From positions 1 to 26,778 of the IMG/VR virus record IMGVR_UViG_3300021338_000070: 26,778 nucleotides of DNA. One strand, given 5' to 3'. This DNA comes from a virus. The translations under genes and the position numbers were made by a program. The notes below the pieces were generated by a model. That model saw only the letters and a list, made by a program, of their open reading frames with translations, was not told the origin of the DNA and did no database searches. Within the stretch, counting starts at the first letter, position 1. Every line of letters begins with the position of its first letter. Positions 14,989 through 23,308 of the stretch are shown piece by piece.

Positions 14989-15505
14989 ATCCCTCGACCA
15001 CATGATCGCCGCCGAGCGCGCCCGGCTCCGCCGAGCTCCCCGCCTCGCTGAGGACGGCGCCCGGGATGGAGCTCGCCGGATGCTGGTCCGGACCCGCCAG
15101 CTCACCCCCGGCCGCTCTGGCCGTCTGCGGGAGAGCTTCGGGCTGACCGGTGGTCGCCGGGCCCCCGGGCACGCCTCCTACACCATGGCCACCGACCTGC
15201 CCTACGCGGCCCAGGTCGAGGAGGGCGGCCTCGTGCGCGGCGAGCCGCTCCTCACCGTCCCGCTGGTCCCGGAGGCGTTCGGGCTGGCGGCCACGGACGT
15301 CGCCGGGCTGTTCCCCCTTCGGCGCCGGGGCGAGGCCCAGGGCTACCTGGCGCGTCGCGTTGGGCGGTCCCTGCGGGTGATGTACGCCCTCCGCTTCACG
15401 ACCCGGCAGACCGGCCACCACATGGTGCAGCGCGCCGCCGCCGAGCTCGAGACCCGAACCGCCACCGACGTCGCGGAGCGCATCCACAAGGCGAGGCGGG
15501 CATGA
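14981..15505 (+). CDS. Neck/tail-completion protein (HK97 gp10-like)
   Basis: 174 aa if started at TTG 14981, which has GGGGAGG 5-6 nt upstream and overlaps the connector gene by 8 nt; ATG 15002 is the alternative (seven residues shorter). RRMLVRTRQLTPGRSGRLRESFGLTGG and TDLPYAAQVEEGG are close to the gp10-like pattern (R-TGxLRxS followed by YAxxVExG). A helical C-terminus (HHMVQRAAAELETRTATDVAERI) follows. The family joins the connector to the tail. Order (connector, gp10-like, terminator) is canonical. Confidence 0.7.
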   Translation: MAESLDHMIAAERARLRRAPRLAEDGARDGARRMLVRTRQLTPGRSGRLRESFGLTGGRRAPGHASYTMATDLPYAAQVEEGGLVRGEPLLTVPLVPEAFGLAATDVAGLFPLRRRGEAQGYLARRVGRSLRVMYALRFTTRQTGHHMVQRAAAELETRTATDVAERIHKARRA

Positions 15506-15990
15506 GCATGGCGTGGGACATCTTCGACGAGCTCGCCGGCGTGCTGCGGGCCGACCACACAGGCCTGGGTCTCCGGTGGGGCAGTGCCAACCTCGCGGCC
15601 GCCGGCCAGGTCCGCCTGGGGCTCGACGGCGTCCCGATGTACAGCGGGGACGGCCTCCAGATGGTGCTCCTCGGCTTCGACGATGGGGGCGAGCAGGGCC
15701 AGACCATGAGCGACTGGCTCGAGAAGTGGCAGGTGGTCATCGTGGGCTACGCCCAGGCGGACGGCGTCGATGCCCCCGCCCGCTGGCTCGCCGCCTACCG
15801 CCTGGCCGAGTGCGTCCGCTACGTCGTCCGTCGCTACTTCCTCGAGGGGCCCGGCGTTGCCTTCGAGTTCGGCGTGGAGTGGGTGGTGTCGAGCCTGGAC
15901 ATCGGCGACCTCCACAGGCAGACCACCGACCACGGCCACTACGGCGTCTTCGATCTCCGGCTCACCTTCGGTGTCGAGGAGGGAACCTGA
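15502..15990 (+). CDS. Putative tail terminator protein
   Basis: 162 aa; ATG 15502 overlaps the previous stop (ATGA). The mixed alpha/beta layout, with an N-terminal helix (AWDIFDELAGVLRADH), strands (QMVLLGFDD, KWQVVIVGYAQ), a long helix (RWLAAYRLAECVRYVVRRYF) and closing strands (AFEFGVEWVVSSLDIGD, YGVFDLRLTFGV), matches the minor tail/terminator fold. The genes before (gp10-like) and after (tail tube two genes on) place it as the ring that caps the tail tube. The call rests on position and secondary structure, not on a diagnostic motif. Confidence 0.6.
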   Translation: MSMAWDIFDELAGVLRADHTGLGLRWGSANLAAAGQVRLGLDGVPMYSGDGLQMVLLGFDDGGEQGQTMSDWLEKWQVVIVGYAQADGVDAPARWLAAYRLAECVRYVVRRYFLEGPGVAFEFGVEWVVSSLDIGDLHRQTTDHGHYGVFDLRLTFGVEEGT

Positions 15991-16799
15991 TGGCCTGGCT
16001 GAACCGAGGATGGCGAGACCGGGAGCCGGTGTCCGTGCCGATTCCGTCGACAGGGGGGAGCCGGTACGTCGAGGTCAACCTCCCCAAGCACGATGCGCTC
16101 TGGGACAACCTGGTCGACGTCCACGACATCCGGTTCACGCGGGCCAACGGCACCACGGAGGTCTTCCACGAGCTCGTGTCCTCCGACATCCCCAACCGCG
16201 AGATGCGGGTCAAGATCGGCGACATCGACACCACAGGCGCGGAGGACAAGCTGCTCCGCCTCTGCATGTACTTCTCGCCGGCGGACGGCTTCGCCCATGG
16301 AGCGCCCTCGGGCGGGCCCATCACCGCCGTCACAGGCCACGAGGGCTACATCGAGCAGGCGGCGCCCTCGACCCATATCTACCTGATGCGCCCTCCGGGA
16401 CCGCGGGCCTCGAGCCCGTCCCGGCCCCTCGGCAAGCTCACGACGGACGACATCTTCGTCTGGCTCGACCCCACCGACCTGCTCGAGCCTGCAGCGCGTC
16501 CCTACGAGAACCATCGCGACTGGGAAGAGCCGGGCCTTGCCGAGGTGGAGGTCCGAGACGCCTCCAACGCGGTCGTGCCCGCGCTGACGGACGCCACCGA
16601 GCTGCGCTGGGTCGTCTACCGCGCCAAGGGCAAGCGTCGCCGGCGGATGGCGCTTCGCGTGCGCTTCGCGCCCGGGTCCGTCGGGGCCTTCACCCTTCGC
16701 CCTCGCTTCACCACCACCGTGCCGGGTCTCGTGGGGACCGGGCACCGCGACCTGACGGACGCCATCGGCGTCCGCGTGGTCAACCCACTGGAGACCTGA
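15990..16799 (+). CDS. DUF2341-like beta-sandwich virion protein
   Basis: 269 aa; ATG 15990 shares a base with the previous stop. The N-terminus, WLNRGWRDREPVSVPIPS then YVEVNLPKHDALWDNLVDVHDIRFTRANGTTEVFHELVS, strongly resembles the DUF2341 pattern (DfxDIRFtxxDGtxxlxxxI), a jelly-roll domain seen in surface and phage proteins. The second half is another beta-rich unit (AEVEVRDASNAVVPALTDATELRWVVYRAKG, MALRVRFAPGSVGAFTLRPRFTT). It is placed between the terminator and the tube gene, an unusual spot for such a domain. It could decorate the tail or bind glycans; neither is shown by the sequence. Confidence 0.6.
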   Translation: MAWLNRGWRDREPVSVPIPSTGGSRYVEVNLPKHDALWDNLVDVHDIRFTRANGTTEVFHELVSSDIPNREMRVKIGDIDTTGAEDKLLRLCMYFSPADGFAHGAPSGGPITAVTGHEGYIEQAAPSTHIYLMRPPGPRASSPSRPLGKLTTDDIFVWLDPTDLLEPAARPYENHRDWEEPGLAEVEVRDASNAVVPALTDATELRWVVYRAKGKRRRRMALRVRFAPGSVGAFTLRPRFTTTVPGLVGTGHRDLTDAIGVRVVNPLET

Positions 16800-16801
16800 T
16801 C

Positions 16802-17773
16802 ATGGGAAACGTCGGACTCGGTAGCTACATCGGCTTCGCCGAGCAGGTCACGGCCGGCACGCCTGCGGCGCCGGACCACTTCCTGCCGGTCATCAACATG
16901 GGCCTCGACGCGGACTACCAGCGCCTGGCCGAAGAGCACATGGGGCACCCGTCCCAGAACAACGCGGAGGCCCGGGAGACCTACCTCTCCGCCATCAAGG
17001 CGGGGGGCAACCTCAAGGTCCTCATGGGCTACAACAACGACTCCCTGCTGCTGCTCAAGCACTGCCTGGGGCTGCTGTCGACCACGGGCTCCGGACCCTC
17101 GTGGGACCACGAGATGGCTCCGAGCCACAGCGTCCCCACCGGCACGGCCGGCCTGACCGTGGCGCAGACCTACGGGCTCCGCGGGCCCGTGAACCGCCAG
17201 CGGGTGTTCTCGGACGTCGCCCCCACCAAGTGGGACCTCCAGTGGTCCCTGGGCAAGCGGACCGCCCTCAACATGGACTGCGTGGGTGGCTTGGTGTCGC
17301 CCATGCAGGCCATCGCCGGCTCGCCGGTGTTCGAGGCCGCGCCCCCCATCTCCGCCTACCAGCACCTGTCGGCCGCCGGCCTCACCCTGGGCGGAACCAA
17401 GGTCAACGGCCTCGAGGACATCAAGGTCTCGCAGGACCGCAAGTTCGTGGCGCCGGGGGAGCTCGGCAGCCTGTACGCCACCACGCCGCTCCAGGACGGC
17501 GACTCCGACACCATGCTCGAGCTCGCCTACCGGTGGAGCGACAACACCATCCTCGACCTCTTCGAGAACGGCAACTACGTCACCGGCGCCGCCAACTTCA
17601 CCGACGGAACCCACGGCATCGCGCTCGCGTTCGCGCGGCTCCAGGTGGTCGGCCACCCCATCGTGGTGAGCAGCCGCGGCCTCACGCGCATCACGGCGCG
17701 CCTCAAGGCCCTGGGCACCCCGACGAACCCGTCCATCAAGGCCACCGTCACCACCGACCGGGAGACGCTCTGA
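16802..17773 (+). CDS. Tail tube protein
   Basis: 323 aa from ATG 16802, with GGAGA (16790-16794) 7 nt upstream. The N-terminus (GLGSYIGFAEQVTAGTPAAPDHFLPVINMGLDADYQ) matches the start of long siphovirus tube proteins, in which a strand and 'E..yGTp..p..flp' element open the fold. The remainder alternates beta strands (ETYLSAIKAGGNLKVLM, RQRVFSDVAPTKWDLQWSLG, LGGTKVNGLEDIKVSQDRKF) and ends VSSRGLTRITARLKALGT. Tube proteins polymerise around the tape measure. Location before the chaperone/tape-measure pair agrees. Confidence 0.75.
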   Translation: MGNVGLGSYIGFAEQVTAGTPAAPDHFLPVINMGLDADYQRLAEEHMGHPSQNNAEARETYLSAIKAGGNLKVLMGYNNDSLLLLKHCLGLLSTTGSGPSWDHEMAPSHSVPTGTAGLTVAQTYGLRGPVNRQRVFSDVAPTKWDLQWSLGKRTALNMDCVGGLVSPMQAIAGSPVFEAAPPISAYQHLSAAGLTLGGTKVNGLEDIKVSQDRKFVAPGELGSLYATTPLQDGDSDTMLELAYRWSDNTILDLFENGNYVTGAANFTDGTHGIALAFARLQVVGHPIVVSSRGLTRITARLKALGTPTNPSIKATVTTDRETL

Positions 17774-18561
17774 TGCGCCGCGCTGTCGACCTCATCCCGT
17801 CCCGGACCGTCTACCGCTACGTGGTCGCCCGCGGCATCGTGTACCGGCTGCAGCCGGTCAACACCCTACTGCTGTCCGAGCATGGCTGGGCCTCCCTCGA
17901 GGGCTCCGCCGAGCTCCGCAAGCTCCGGAAGGACCACGAGGAGGAGTCCCGACGGCTGCAGATGGTGGGGGATGGCATCCCGGCCGAGGATGCCAAGGCC
18001 CTCATCGCTCGACAAACGGAGACCGAGCTCCGCCAGCGGGAGGAGGAGCTGGAGATGGTCCTCTCCACGCCCCAGGGGCGTCGCGACTATGAGGCACGGC
18101 GGAAGGCCTACGTGTGCGCCGCCATGTGTGGACTCGGGGTCATCGACCCAAGCGGGTCCTGGGACGTCGAGGCGTACGGGCCCGTCGAGCGCTTCCTGGG
18201 CCTGATGCCTTCGGACTGGTCCCCCGAGGAGGGGATGTGCGTGGACCTCAACGCCGGGGACGGGGAGGCGATGCTCATCGACCCGGACGCCCGCATCCTG
18301 CCCACCTACGACCTCCGGAAGGGCGAGTCCCAGGTGGACGCCGTCAACCGCGTCCAGGAGGCCGGGCACCTGGCCTACGGAGCTCATCTCGACCAGAGCG
18401 AGCGACAGGCCATCTTCCTCGCCGTCAAGGCCATGGCCAACGGCCGGGCGCGACGTGTGGCCGGCTTTCGTGTCGGCGGACCTGGCCCTGAAGGTGCGCG
18501 TCCACAGGATGTGCCAGGCCTACGGGAAGTGGCCGACGGAGGCCCTGGCCCTACCTCCTGA
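17773..18561 (+). CDS. Tail assembly chaperone (upstream, G-like ORF)
   Basis: 262 aa; ATG 17773 shares a base with the tube stop (TGATG). The N-terminal part is RTVYRYVVARGIVYRLQPVNTLLLSEHG, followed by a long charged helix (~45-105: ELRKLRKDHEEESRRLQMV, ETELRQREEELEMVL). The last ~30 residues (GFRVGGPGPEGARPQDVPG...) look like out-of-frame translation, while a sensible reading continues in frame +2 (see the next entry). Position between tube and tape measure is diagnostic for the tail-assembly chaperone pair, which wraps the tape measure during tail assembly. The normal product may be this ORF, with a minority product extended by frameshifting. Confidence 0.7.
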   Translation: MRRAVDLIPSRTVYRYVVARGIVYRLQPVNTLLLSEHGWASLEGSAELRKLRKDHEEESRRLQMVGDGIPAEDAKALIARQTETELRQREEELEMVLSTPQGRRDYEARRKAYVCAAMCGLGVIDPSGSWDVEAYGPVERFLGLMPSDWSPEEGMCVDLNAGDGEAMLIDPDARILPTYDLRKGESQVDAVNRVQEAGHLAYGAHLDQSERQAIFLAVKAMANGRARRVAGFRVGGPGPEGARPQDVPGLREVADGGPGPTS

Positions 18562-18655
18562 AGAGCTCGCCGTGAACCTCGACGTCTTCGAGGCAGGCGA
18601 TGAACACCCCAAGCCCATTCCGACCATCCTCTGCACCGCGAAGAGCACCACGTGA
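18455..18655 (+). CDS. Tail assembly chaperone C-terminal extension (T-like ORF), likely reached by frameshift
   Basis: 66 residues in a frame different from the upstream chaperone, overlapping it by 107 nt. The text (ADLALKVRVHRMCQAYGKW, then PTEALALPPEELAVNLDVFEAG) resembles chaperone C-termini with a 'aYG.wP.e.lal' element. No convincing ribosome-binding site precedes GTG 18455, and the frame is open upstream to at least 18359, so independent initiation is unlikely. Its stop overlaps the tape-measure GTG (GTGA), the junction style of real genes here. Expression would need a +1 or -2 shift somewhere in 18359-18470, giving a fusion of about 294 aa. The first coordinate given is the first possible start codon only. 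Confidence 0.55.
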   Translation: MWPAFVSADLALKVRVHRMCQAYGKWPTEALALPPEELAVNLDVFEAGDEHPKPIPTILCTAKSTT

Positions 18656-20577
18656 GCGTTGTCCGCAAAGGCGTTGAGTACGTCCTGGCCCTCAAGGGGG
18701 ACCTGGCCAAGCGTGCTGCGGACACCGACCGTGAGCTCGGCCAGCTCGAGGGAACGGCGGGGAGCACCAAGGTGGCGTTCGCCGCCCTGGCGGCGGCTGG
18801 GCTCGCGGCGGGTGTGGCCATCGCCGACATGACCGACGACGTGGTCGGCGCCATCGACGAGATGACGACCCTCGCTTCCGCCACGGGGTTGTCCACCGAG
18901 ACCATCGAGGGCCTCTCCATCATCGCCCAGATGACGCGAAAGGACCTGTCCGACCTGGTCCCGCGGAACTTCGCCAAGAACATGGAGGATGCGAGGAACG
19001 GGACCGGCAAGGCGGTCGACGGCTTCCGGACGCTCGGGCTTCAGCAAGAGGACCTTCGGGGCCGGTTCGCTGACAACAACGTCCTGCTGCTGGAGACCAT
19101 CAAGCGCCTCAACGCCGTCGAAGACCCCGCCCTCCGGGCCGCGACCGCCTCGGAGATCTTCGGGAAGCAGGGGGAGCAGATGCTCTCCGCGTTCGCCGAC
19201 GTAGACGACCTCGAGGCCGCCATCAAGTTCGCGCGGATGTGGGGCATCGACACCGGACCCGAGGCGGCCGAAGCAGCCGGGAAGGTGCAGAGAGCCACTG
19301 CGTCGATGAACATCGCGATCGACACCGCCAAGCAATCGGTGTTCGACCTGGTGGCCGCGGGCGAGGAATGGATCACGGTCCTGTCCGCCGTCGGCGTCGG
19401 GATGGCCGAGTACACCGAGAGGACCTACCGCGCCGTGCTCGTGATGGACGGGCTCGGGAACTCGGTGGACCCGCTCTCGGCGGCGGTCGATGCGGGGTGG
19501 GCCTACTACGAGTCGGTGACCGCGCTGACCGATCAGCTGGAGACTGCCCAGGACACCACGAAGGAATGGGCGGACGAGCTCACCGAGGCGGATGACGTCG
19601 TCAAGACGACCAACGAGGACCTCGAGGAGATGTACAAGGCCCTCGGGCTTATCGACGACGAGGCAGAGGGAGCGAAGACCTCGGTGAAGGGGCTCCGGGA
19701 GGAACTCGCCAAGCCGTGGGACCTCGACATGAAGGAGTTCCGGAAGCTGGAGGAGGCCAACAGCAGGGACGCCAGGGAGCTGGAAACGAAGCGGGAGCAG
19801 GACGCCCTCAACCGGGGTGCTCAAGCGCTGCTGGACCGCCAGACGACCGGTGTCGACACGCCGGCGGAGGACGCGCCAGTCCATGCGATGATTGATGCGC
19901 CGAGCGTGGCCATGATGGGTGACGCACTGATGTCGGCCATGGTCCCGTTCCTGGCTCCAGTTGCGGCCCTCGAGCAGGTCCCCTTCCTGCTGACGGACCT
20001 GACTGCGACCGTGGAGACGCTCCCCGACACGCTCCTCTCTATTCCGGAGCTCACCGTCGGCCTGCTCGACGCGATCACCATGCTGCCATCGGAGCTCGTG
20101 GCCATGGCGCCCGAGCTGGCCCTCGCCATCGGTGACGTGGTCTTCACCAGCTTCACGGTCGGCGCGGAGATGTTCTTCGACGTCGTGGCGGATGCCCTCT
20201 ACGCCCTGCCGGGCGAGTTTGCCTCCGAGCTGGCCAGCGTTCTGGACGACCTGTTTGGTGGTCTCAACCCCTTCGACGGGGACGGGAGCTTCTTCGGTCT
20301 CGATGCGGTCGCTGGCGTCGAGGACCTCCTGGGCGTGGATCTGCCGTTCCTCGACAAGGGCGGCACGCTCACCAGTGACGGCCTGTACTACGGCCACGCT
20401 GGGGAGCGGGTCCTCAACCCCACCGAGACCCAGAACTACAGCTACAACAACAGCCGGTCGGTGGGGGACATCCACGTCCACGGCGCGGACCCGTACCGCT
20501 CCATCGACCTCCTGAGCCGCCACCTCGGTCCCTTCGGCTCCGGCATGGGCATCCTGCCCACCGGCGTGGGGGTCTGA
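18652..20577 (+). CDS. Tape measure protein
   Basis: 641 aa from GTG 18652 (GTGA with the chaperone extension). N-terminal helical region with a hydrophobic stretch (VAFAALAAAGLAAGVAIADM, ~40-60). The text from residue ~75 (TTLASATGLSTETIEGLSIIAQMT, then EIFGKQGEQMLSAF) is characteristic of tape-measure N-terminal domains. A charged helical region at ~290-395 is followed by a long hydrophobic part (~413-545) and a C-terminal YYGHAGERVLNPTETQNYSYNNS element typical of the family. It sets tail length; by the usual ~1.5 A per residue for helical tape measures, a tail near 95-100 nm is expected, so this is a rather short siphovirus tail (inference). Confidence 0.85.
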   Translation: MSVVRKGVEYVLALKGDLAKRAADTDRELGQLEGTAGSTKVAFAALAAAGLAAGVAIADMTDDVVGAIDEMTTLASATGLSTETIEGLSIIAQMTRKDLSDLVPRNFAKNMEDARNGTGKAVDGFRTLGLQQEDLRGRFADNNVLLLETIKRLNAVEDPALRAATASEIFGKQGEQMLSAFADVDDLEAAIKFARMWGIDTGPEAAEAAGKVQRATASMNIAIDTAKQSVFDLVAAGEEWITVLSAVGVGMAEYTERTYRAVLVMDGLGNSVDPLSAAVDAGWAYYESVTALTDQLETAQDTTKEWADELTEADDVVKTTNEDLEEMYKALGLIDDEAEGAKTSVKGLREELAKPWDLDMKEFRKLEEANSRDARELETKREQDALNRGAQALLDRQTTGVDTPAEDAPVHAMIDAPSVAMMGDALMSAMVPFLAPVAALEQVPFLLTDLTATVETLPDTLLSIPELTVGLLDAITMLPSELVAMAPELALAIGDVVFTSFTVGAEMFFDVVADALYALPGEFASELASVLDDLFGGLNPFDGDGSFFGLDAVAGVEDLLGVDLPFLDKGGTLTSDGLYYGHAGERVLNPTETQNYSYNNSRSVGDIHVHGADPYRSIDLLSRHLGPFGSGMGILPTGVGV

Positions 20578-21359
20578 TGTCCGCCGCCATCTGGTACACC
20601 CCCATCGGCGCGACGACGATGAAGCGCCTCGACCTCGGCCCCCTCCAGGCGATGCCTGTGGAGCAGCCGAGAGAGGCCCAGGCCCAGGAGACCGGGGGCG
20701 GTCGCATCGTCCAGCTGAACCTCCGGGCACGCCAGCGGGTGCGACCGGTTCGGGGCCCGTCCACCGACGACGAGCTCCGCTGCCGCCTCGTCGCCGTCGA
20801 GAACCACCTCCAGCTCGGGGGGACCATCATCCTCGCCGGGCACGCCGAGTTCGCCTGGGCCGGCTTCGCCAGCGTGCTGCCCCTCGCCGGCGGTCGCCTC
20901 ATCCCCATCGAGGGCGACATCTACCGCGAGCTCGGCGGCGGTCTCATCGGCGCCGGCGACCACATCATCCTCCAGTCCGACTCCCCCAAGCAGGTCCTCG
21001 AGCGGCACCGGGTGTTCTCCCAGACCACTCGGGACTTCGTGACGACCGAGTGGGGCGTCGACCACGACTGGCAAGAGATCGGCACCTACTGCCTGCTGCG
21101 GCACTGGAGCTTCTTCCCGGCCCTGCGGCTGGCCAAGGAGGCCATCGGCCGCCCCATCCTCACCACGAACCGCGAGAACACCTGGACCTTCGACGCGGTC
21201 CTGGACGAGGACATCGACAAGCTCCGCGCCCTCTCCCAGGCGGGCGGGGTCCCCGTGCAGGGCACCACCGACACCGGCCTCGAGACCCAGGACTCCGTGG
21301 TCGAGAGCCAGCTGGAGAGCGCCTACGACACCGCCCTGGGCTCTGTGGGGGCCCTATGA
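20577..21359 (+). CDS. Putative distal tail protein (position-based)
   Basis: 260 aa; ATG 20577 shares a base with the tape-measure stop. Beta-rich start, a strand/aromatic block (NHLQLGGTIILAGHAEFAWAGFASVLPL), then QTTRDFVTTEWGVDHDWQEIGTYCLLRHWSFFPALRLAKEAIG. The C-terminus is acidic and flexible (DTGLETQDSVVESQLESAYDTALG). The slot immediately after the tape measure is normally filled by the distal tail (Dit) protein, which joins tube to tip. I do not see a diagnostic motif, so this is placement only. Confidence 0.5.
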   Translation: MSAAIWYTPIGATTMKRLDLGPLQAMPVEQPREAQAQETGGGRIVQLNLRARQRVRPVRGPSTDDELRCRLVAVENHLQLGGTIILAGHAEFAWAGFASVLPLAGGRLIPIEGDIYRELGGGLIGAGDHIILQSDSPKQVLERHRVFSQTTRDFVTTEWGVDHDWQEIGTYCLLRHWSFFPALRLAKEAIGRPILTTNRENTWTFDAVLDEDIDKLRALSQAGGVPVQGTTDTGLETQDSVVESQLESAYDTALGSVGAL

Positions 21360-23002
21360 GCTGGTCCCAGAGCTGGATCGACGCCGCGGGCAGCCAGTCG
21401 CTGGAGCCCCGCTACGTGCTCGAGACGGTCTCCGCCGGCCTGGCGGAGAGCCCTGTGCTCCTCTCCAGCCACGCCGAGGGGCCGGTGCACCAGCAGGTGA
21501 TCATCCCCGAGGGCTGCAGCGTCCGGTGGGGCCAGCTGTCGCTGGACAGCTGGAACATGTCGGCCTCGAGCCTCACCGTGGCTACGCTACCCATCAACCT
21601 CGACAGCCTCCGCGAGGGCACCCTCATGCAGCTCCGCATGGGCTGGGCGGGCTGGGACCTGGCGGAGTACGAGCCGGTCTGGGTGGGCGTGCTCCGGGGC
21701 GCCGTCAACGACGGCCGCGGTCGCGTCGTACTCTCCCTGCAGGGCATCGAGGGCTCGCTCTTCCAGCGGTGGCGCCAGCTGTCCGGGGCGCCGGACCCGC
21801 GGCTGTTTGCCGAGACCGGCGTCGGCGAGGAGACCACCCTCGTCAGCGCGTGGTCCGCCGGGTCCGACATCCAGGTACACGACGAGACCATCTGGGCCCG
21901 ACCCACCGGCGGTACCTACGGGCTCCTCATCACTCCGACCACGGGCGACCCCTTCTACCTGACCGCCGACACGTTCGGCGTGGTCAACGTGCCGATCCAC
22001 GGTGACATCGGGGTCTTCGACAACGCAGGCCTGTCCTCCGCGCTCGACACCGCCCCCGTCCCGGCCGACGCCGGCGACACGGTGCGCTCGGTGGTGCTCG
22101 ACGAGGAGCACCCCATCGTCCTGGCGCTGCGCATCATCACCAGCGACCTGGGCGACGGCGACAACGGCGACCACGACGTCTACCCCTACGGGTGGGGGCT
22201 GGGCCTGCCCGTCGCCCTGGTCGATGTCGACGACGCTCTGGTCAGCAAGGGCCTGGCCGGGCCCGACGGGCTGTCCTCCCCGTCCTGGTGGCTGCACCTG
22301 CGGGACCCGGTGACCGTCGGCCAGCAGTGGCTGTCCAGCTGGCTCGCCGCCGGCGGCTTCTACCTGTGCCAGCGGCAAGGTGCGCTGACGATCCGTGGCT
22401 TCCAGCCGTTCGACTCGAACGGCATCCTCTTCTACGTCGACGACCTCGACATCATCGACATCACCTACGAGGCCTTCGCCGGTCCCTCCGAGGGGGAGCG
22501 CTTCGTCGCCTACGACCACGCCGACATGCAGGGTGTGTCTGTGGCGCCGACGGTGCCGGACCGGACCCCTGACGTGGTCCGCCAGCTCCTGGGCTCCCTC
22601 GGTCGCCTGCTGCCGTCGGTGAAGCTCCCCGACGAGCGGAGCGACACCTACACCGGGACACCCTGGTCCAGGCCGACGCAGGGGGAGCGGGAGGTCGTGG
22701 TCCCGGTGTTCGGCACCAACGCCAACCGGGACGCCTGGCTGGCCTCCCTGGTGTCGCGCATCGGGGTCTACGCCACCCGGCGCCTCGAGCTCTGCCGCGT
22801 CCGCCTGGTCGGCCTCGACTGGGGCCGCGCCGCGCCGGGCGACGCCATCGGCATCGTCAGCTTCCGCGTGGACAGCCGGCGGGGCCCCTACGACCTGTCC
22901 ACCAAGGGCGGGCGGCACATCGTCATCAAGAGCGCGCCCGACCTGTTCGGGCTCACCACCGAGCTCATCACCATCTACGTCCCACCGGACGAGGAGGGCT
23001 GA
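21356..23002 (+). CDS. Tail hub / tail-tip (Tal-like) structural protein
   Basis: 548 aa; ATG 21356 overlaps the previous stop (ATGA). The protein is large and beta-rich throughout, for example VRWGQLSLDSWNMSASSLTV, GRGRVVLSLQGIEGSLFQRW and GRHIVIKSAPDLFGLTTELITIYV at the end, as in tail-hub proteins with repeated beta domains. WLSSWLAAGGFYLCQRQGALTIRGFQPF (about 325-350) resembles the segment in tail-hub proteins in which a new hub repeat begins. No peptidase or hydrolase motif is seen. It would form the tip ring below the distal tail protein. Confidence 0.55.
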   Translation: MSWSQSWIDAAGSQSLEPRYVLETVSAGLAESPVLLSSHAEGPVHQQVIIPEGCSVRWGQLSLDSWNMSASSLTVATLPINLDSLREGTLMQLRMGWAGWDLAEYEPVWVGVLRGAVNDGRGRVVLSLQGIEGSLFQRWRQLSGAPDPRLFAETGVGEETTLVSAWSAGSDIQVHDETIWARPTGGTYGLLITPTTGDPFYLTADTFGVVNVPIHGDIGVFDNAGLSSALDTAPVPADAGDTVRSVVLDEEHPIVLALRIITSDLGDGDNGDHDVYPYGWGLGLPVALVDVDDALVSKGLAGPDGLSSPSWWLHLRDPVTVGQQWLSSWLAAGGFYLCQRQGALTIRGFQPFDSNGILFYVDDLDIIDITYEAFAGPSEGERFVAYDHADMQGVSVAPTVPDRTPDVVRQLLGSLGRLLPSVKLPDERSDTYTGTPWSRPTQGEREVVVPVFGTNANRDAWLASLVSRIGVYATRRLELCRVRLVGLDWGRAAPGDAIGIVSFRVDSRRGPYDLSTKGGRHIVIKSAPDLFGLTTELITIYVPPDEEG

Positions 23003-23005
23003 ACC

Positions 23006-23308
23006 ATGGCCATCGACTTCGCAGGGAAGCGGCTCGTCCGCTTCACCGCCCACGCCACCAACGGCCAGGTGGTGGTGGACGGCTCCGACGTCCTCATCAA
23101 CGGCGTGTACCGCCTCCACTGGACCGCCGCGGCCGTAGGCCCCGTCTACGTGGAGAAGGACTCCCGCGCAGACGGGGCCCGCGACTCGAGCCTCCACTAC
23201 GAGGTGACCACCGACGAGCAGGGCCACGTGATCACCGCCATCGGGCATCCCGTGCGCATCTCTGGTAACGGCACCGACGAGCTGGTGCTGGAGCTGGTCA
23301 GCCGATGA
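23006..23308 (+). CDS. Small tail-associated protein, 100 aa
   Basis: ATG 23006 has GAGGAGGG (22991-22998) 7 nt upstream, the best ribosome-binding site in the tail region. The protein is a single beta domain (KRLVRFTAHATNGQVVVDGSDVLINGVYRLHW, VYVEKDSRADG, YEVTTDEQGHVITAIG, DELVLELVSR). No family is recognised. Strong translation between tip and fibre-like genes suggests a virion component. It overlaps the next gene by 4 nt. Confidence 0.65.
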   Translation: MAIDFAGKRLVRFTAHATNGQVVVDGSDVLINGVYRLHWTAAAVGPVYVEKDSRADGARDSSLHYEVTTDEQGHVITAIGHPVRISGNGTDELVLELVSR

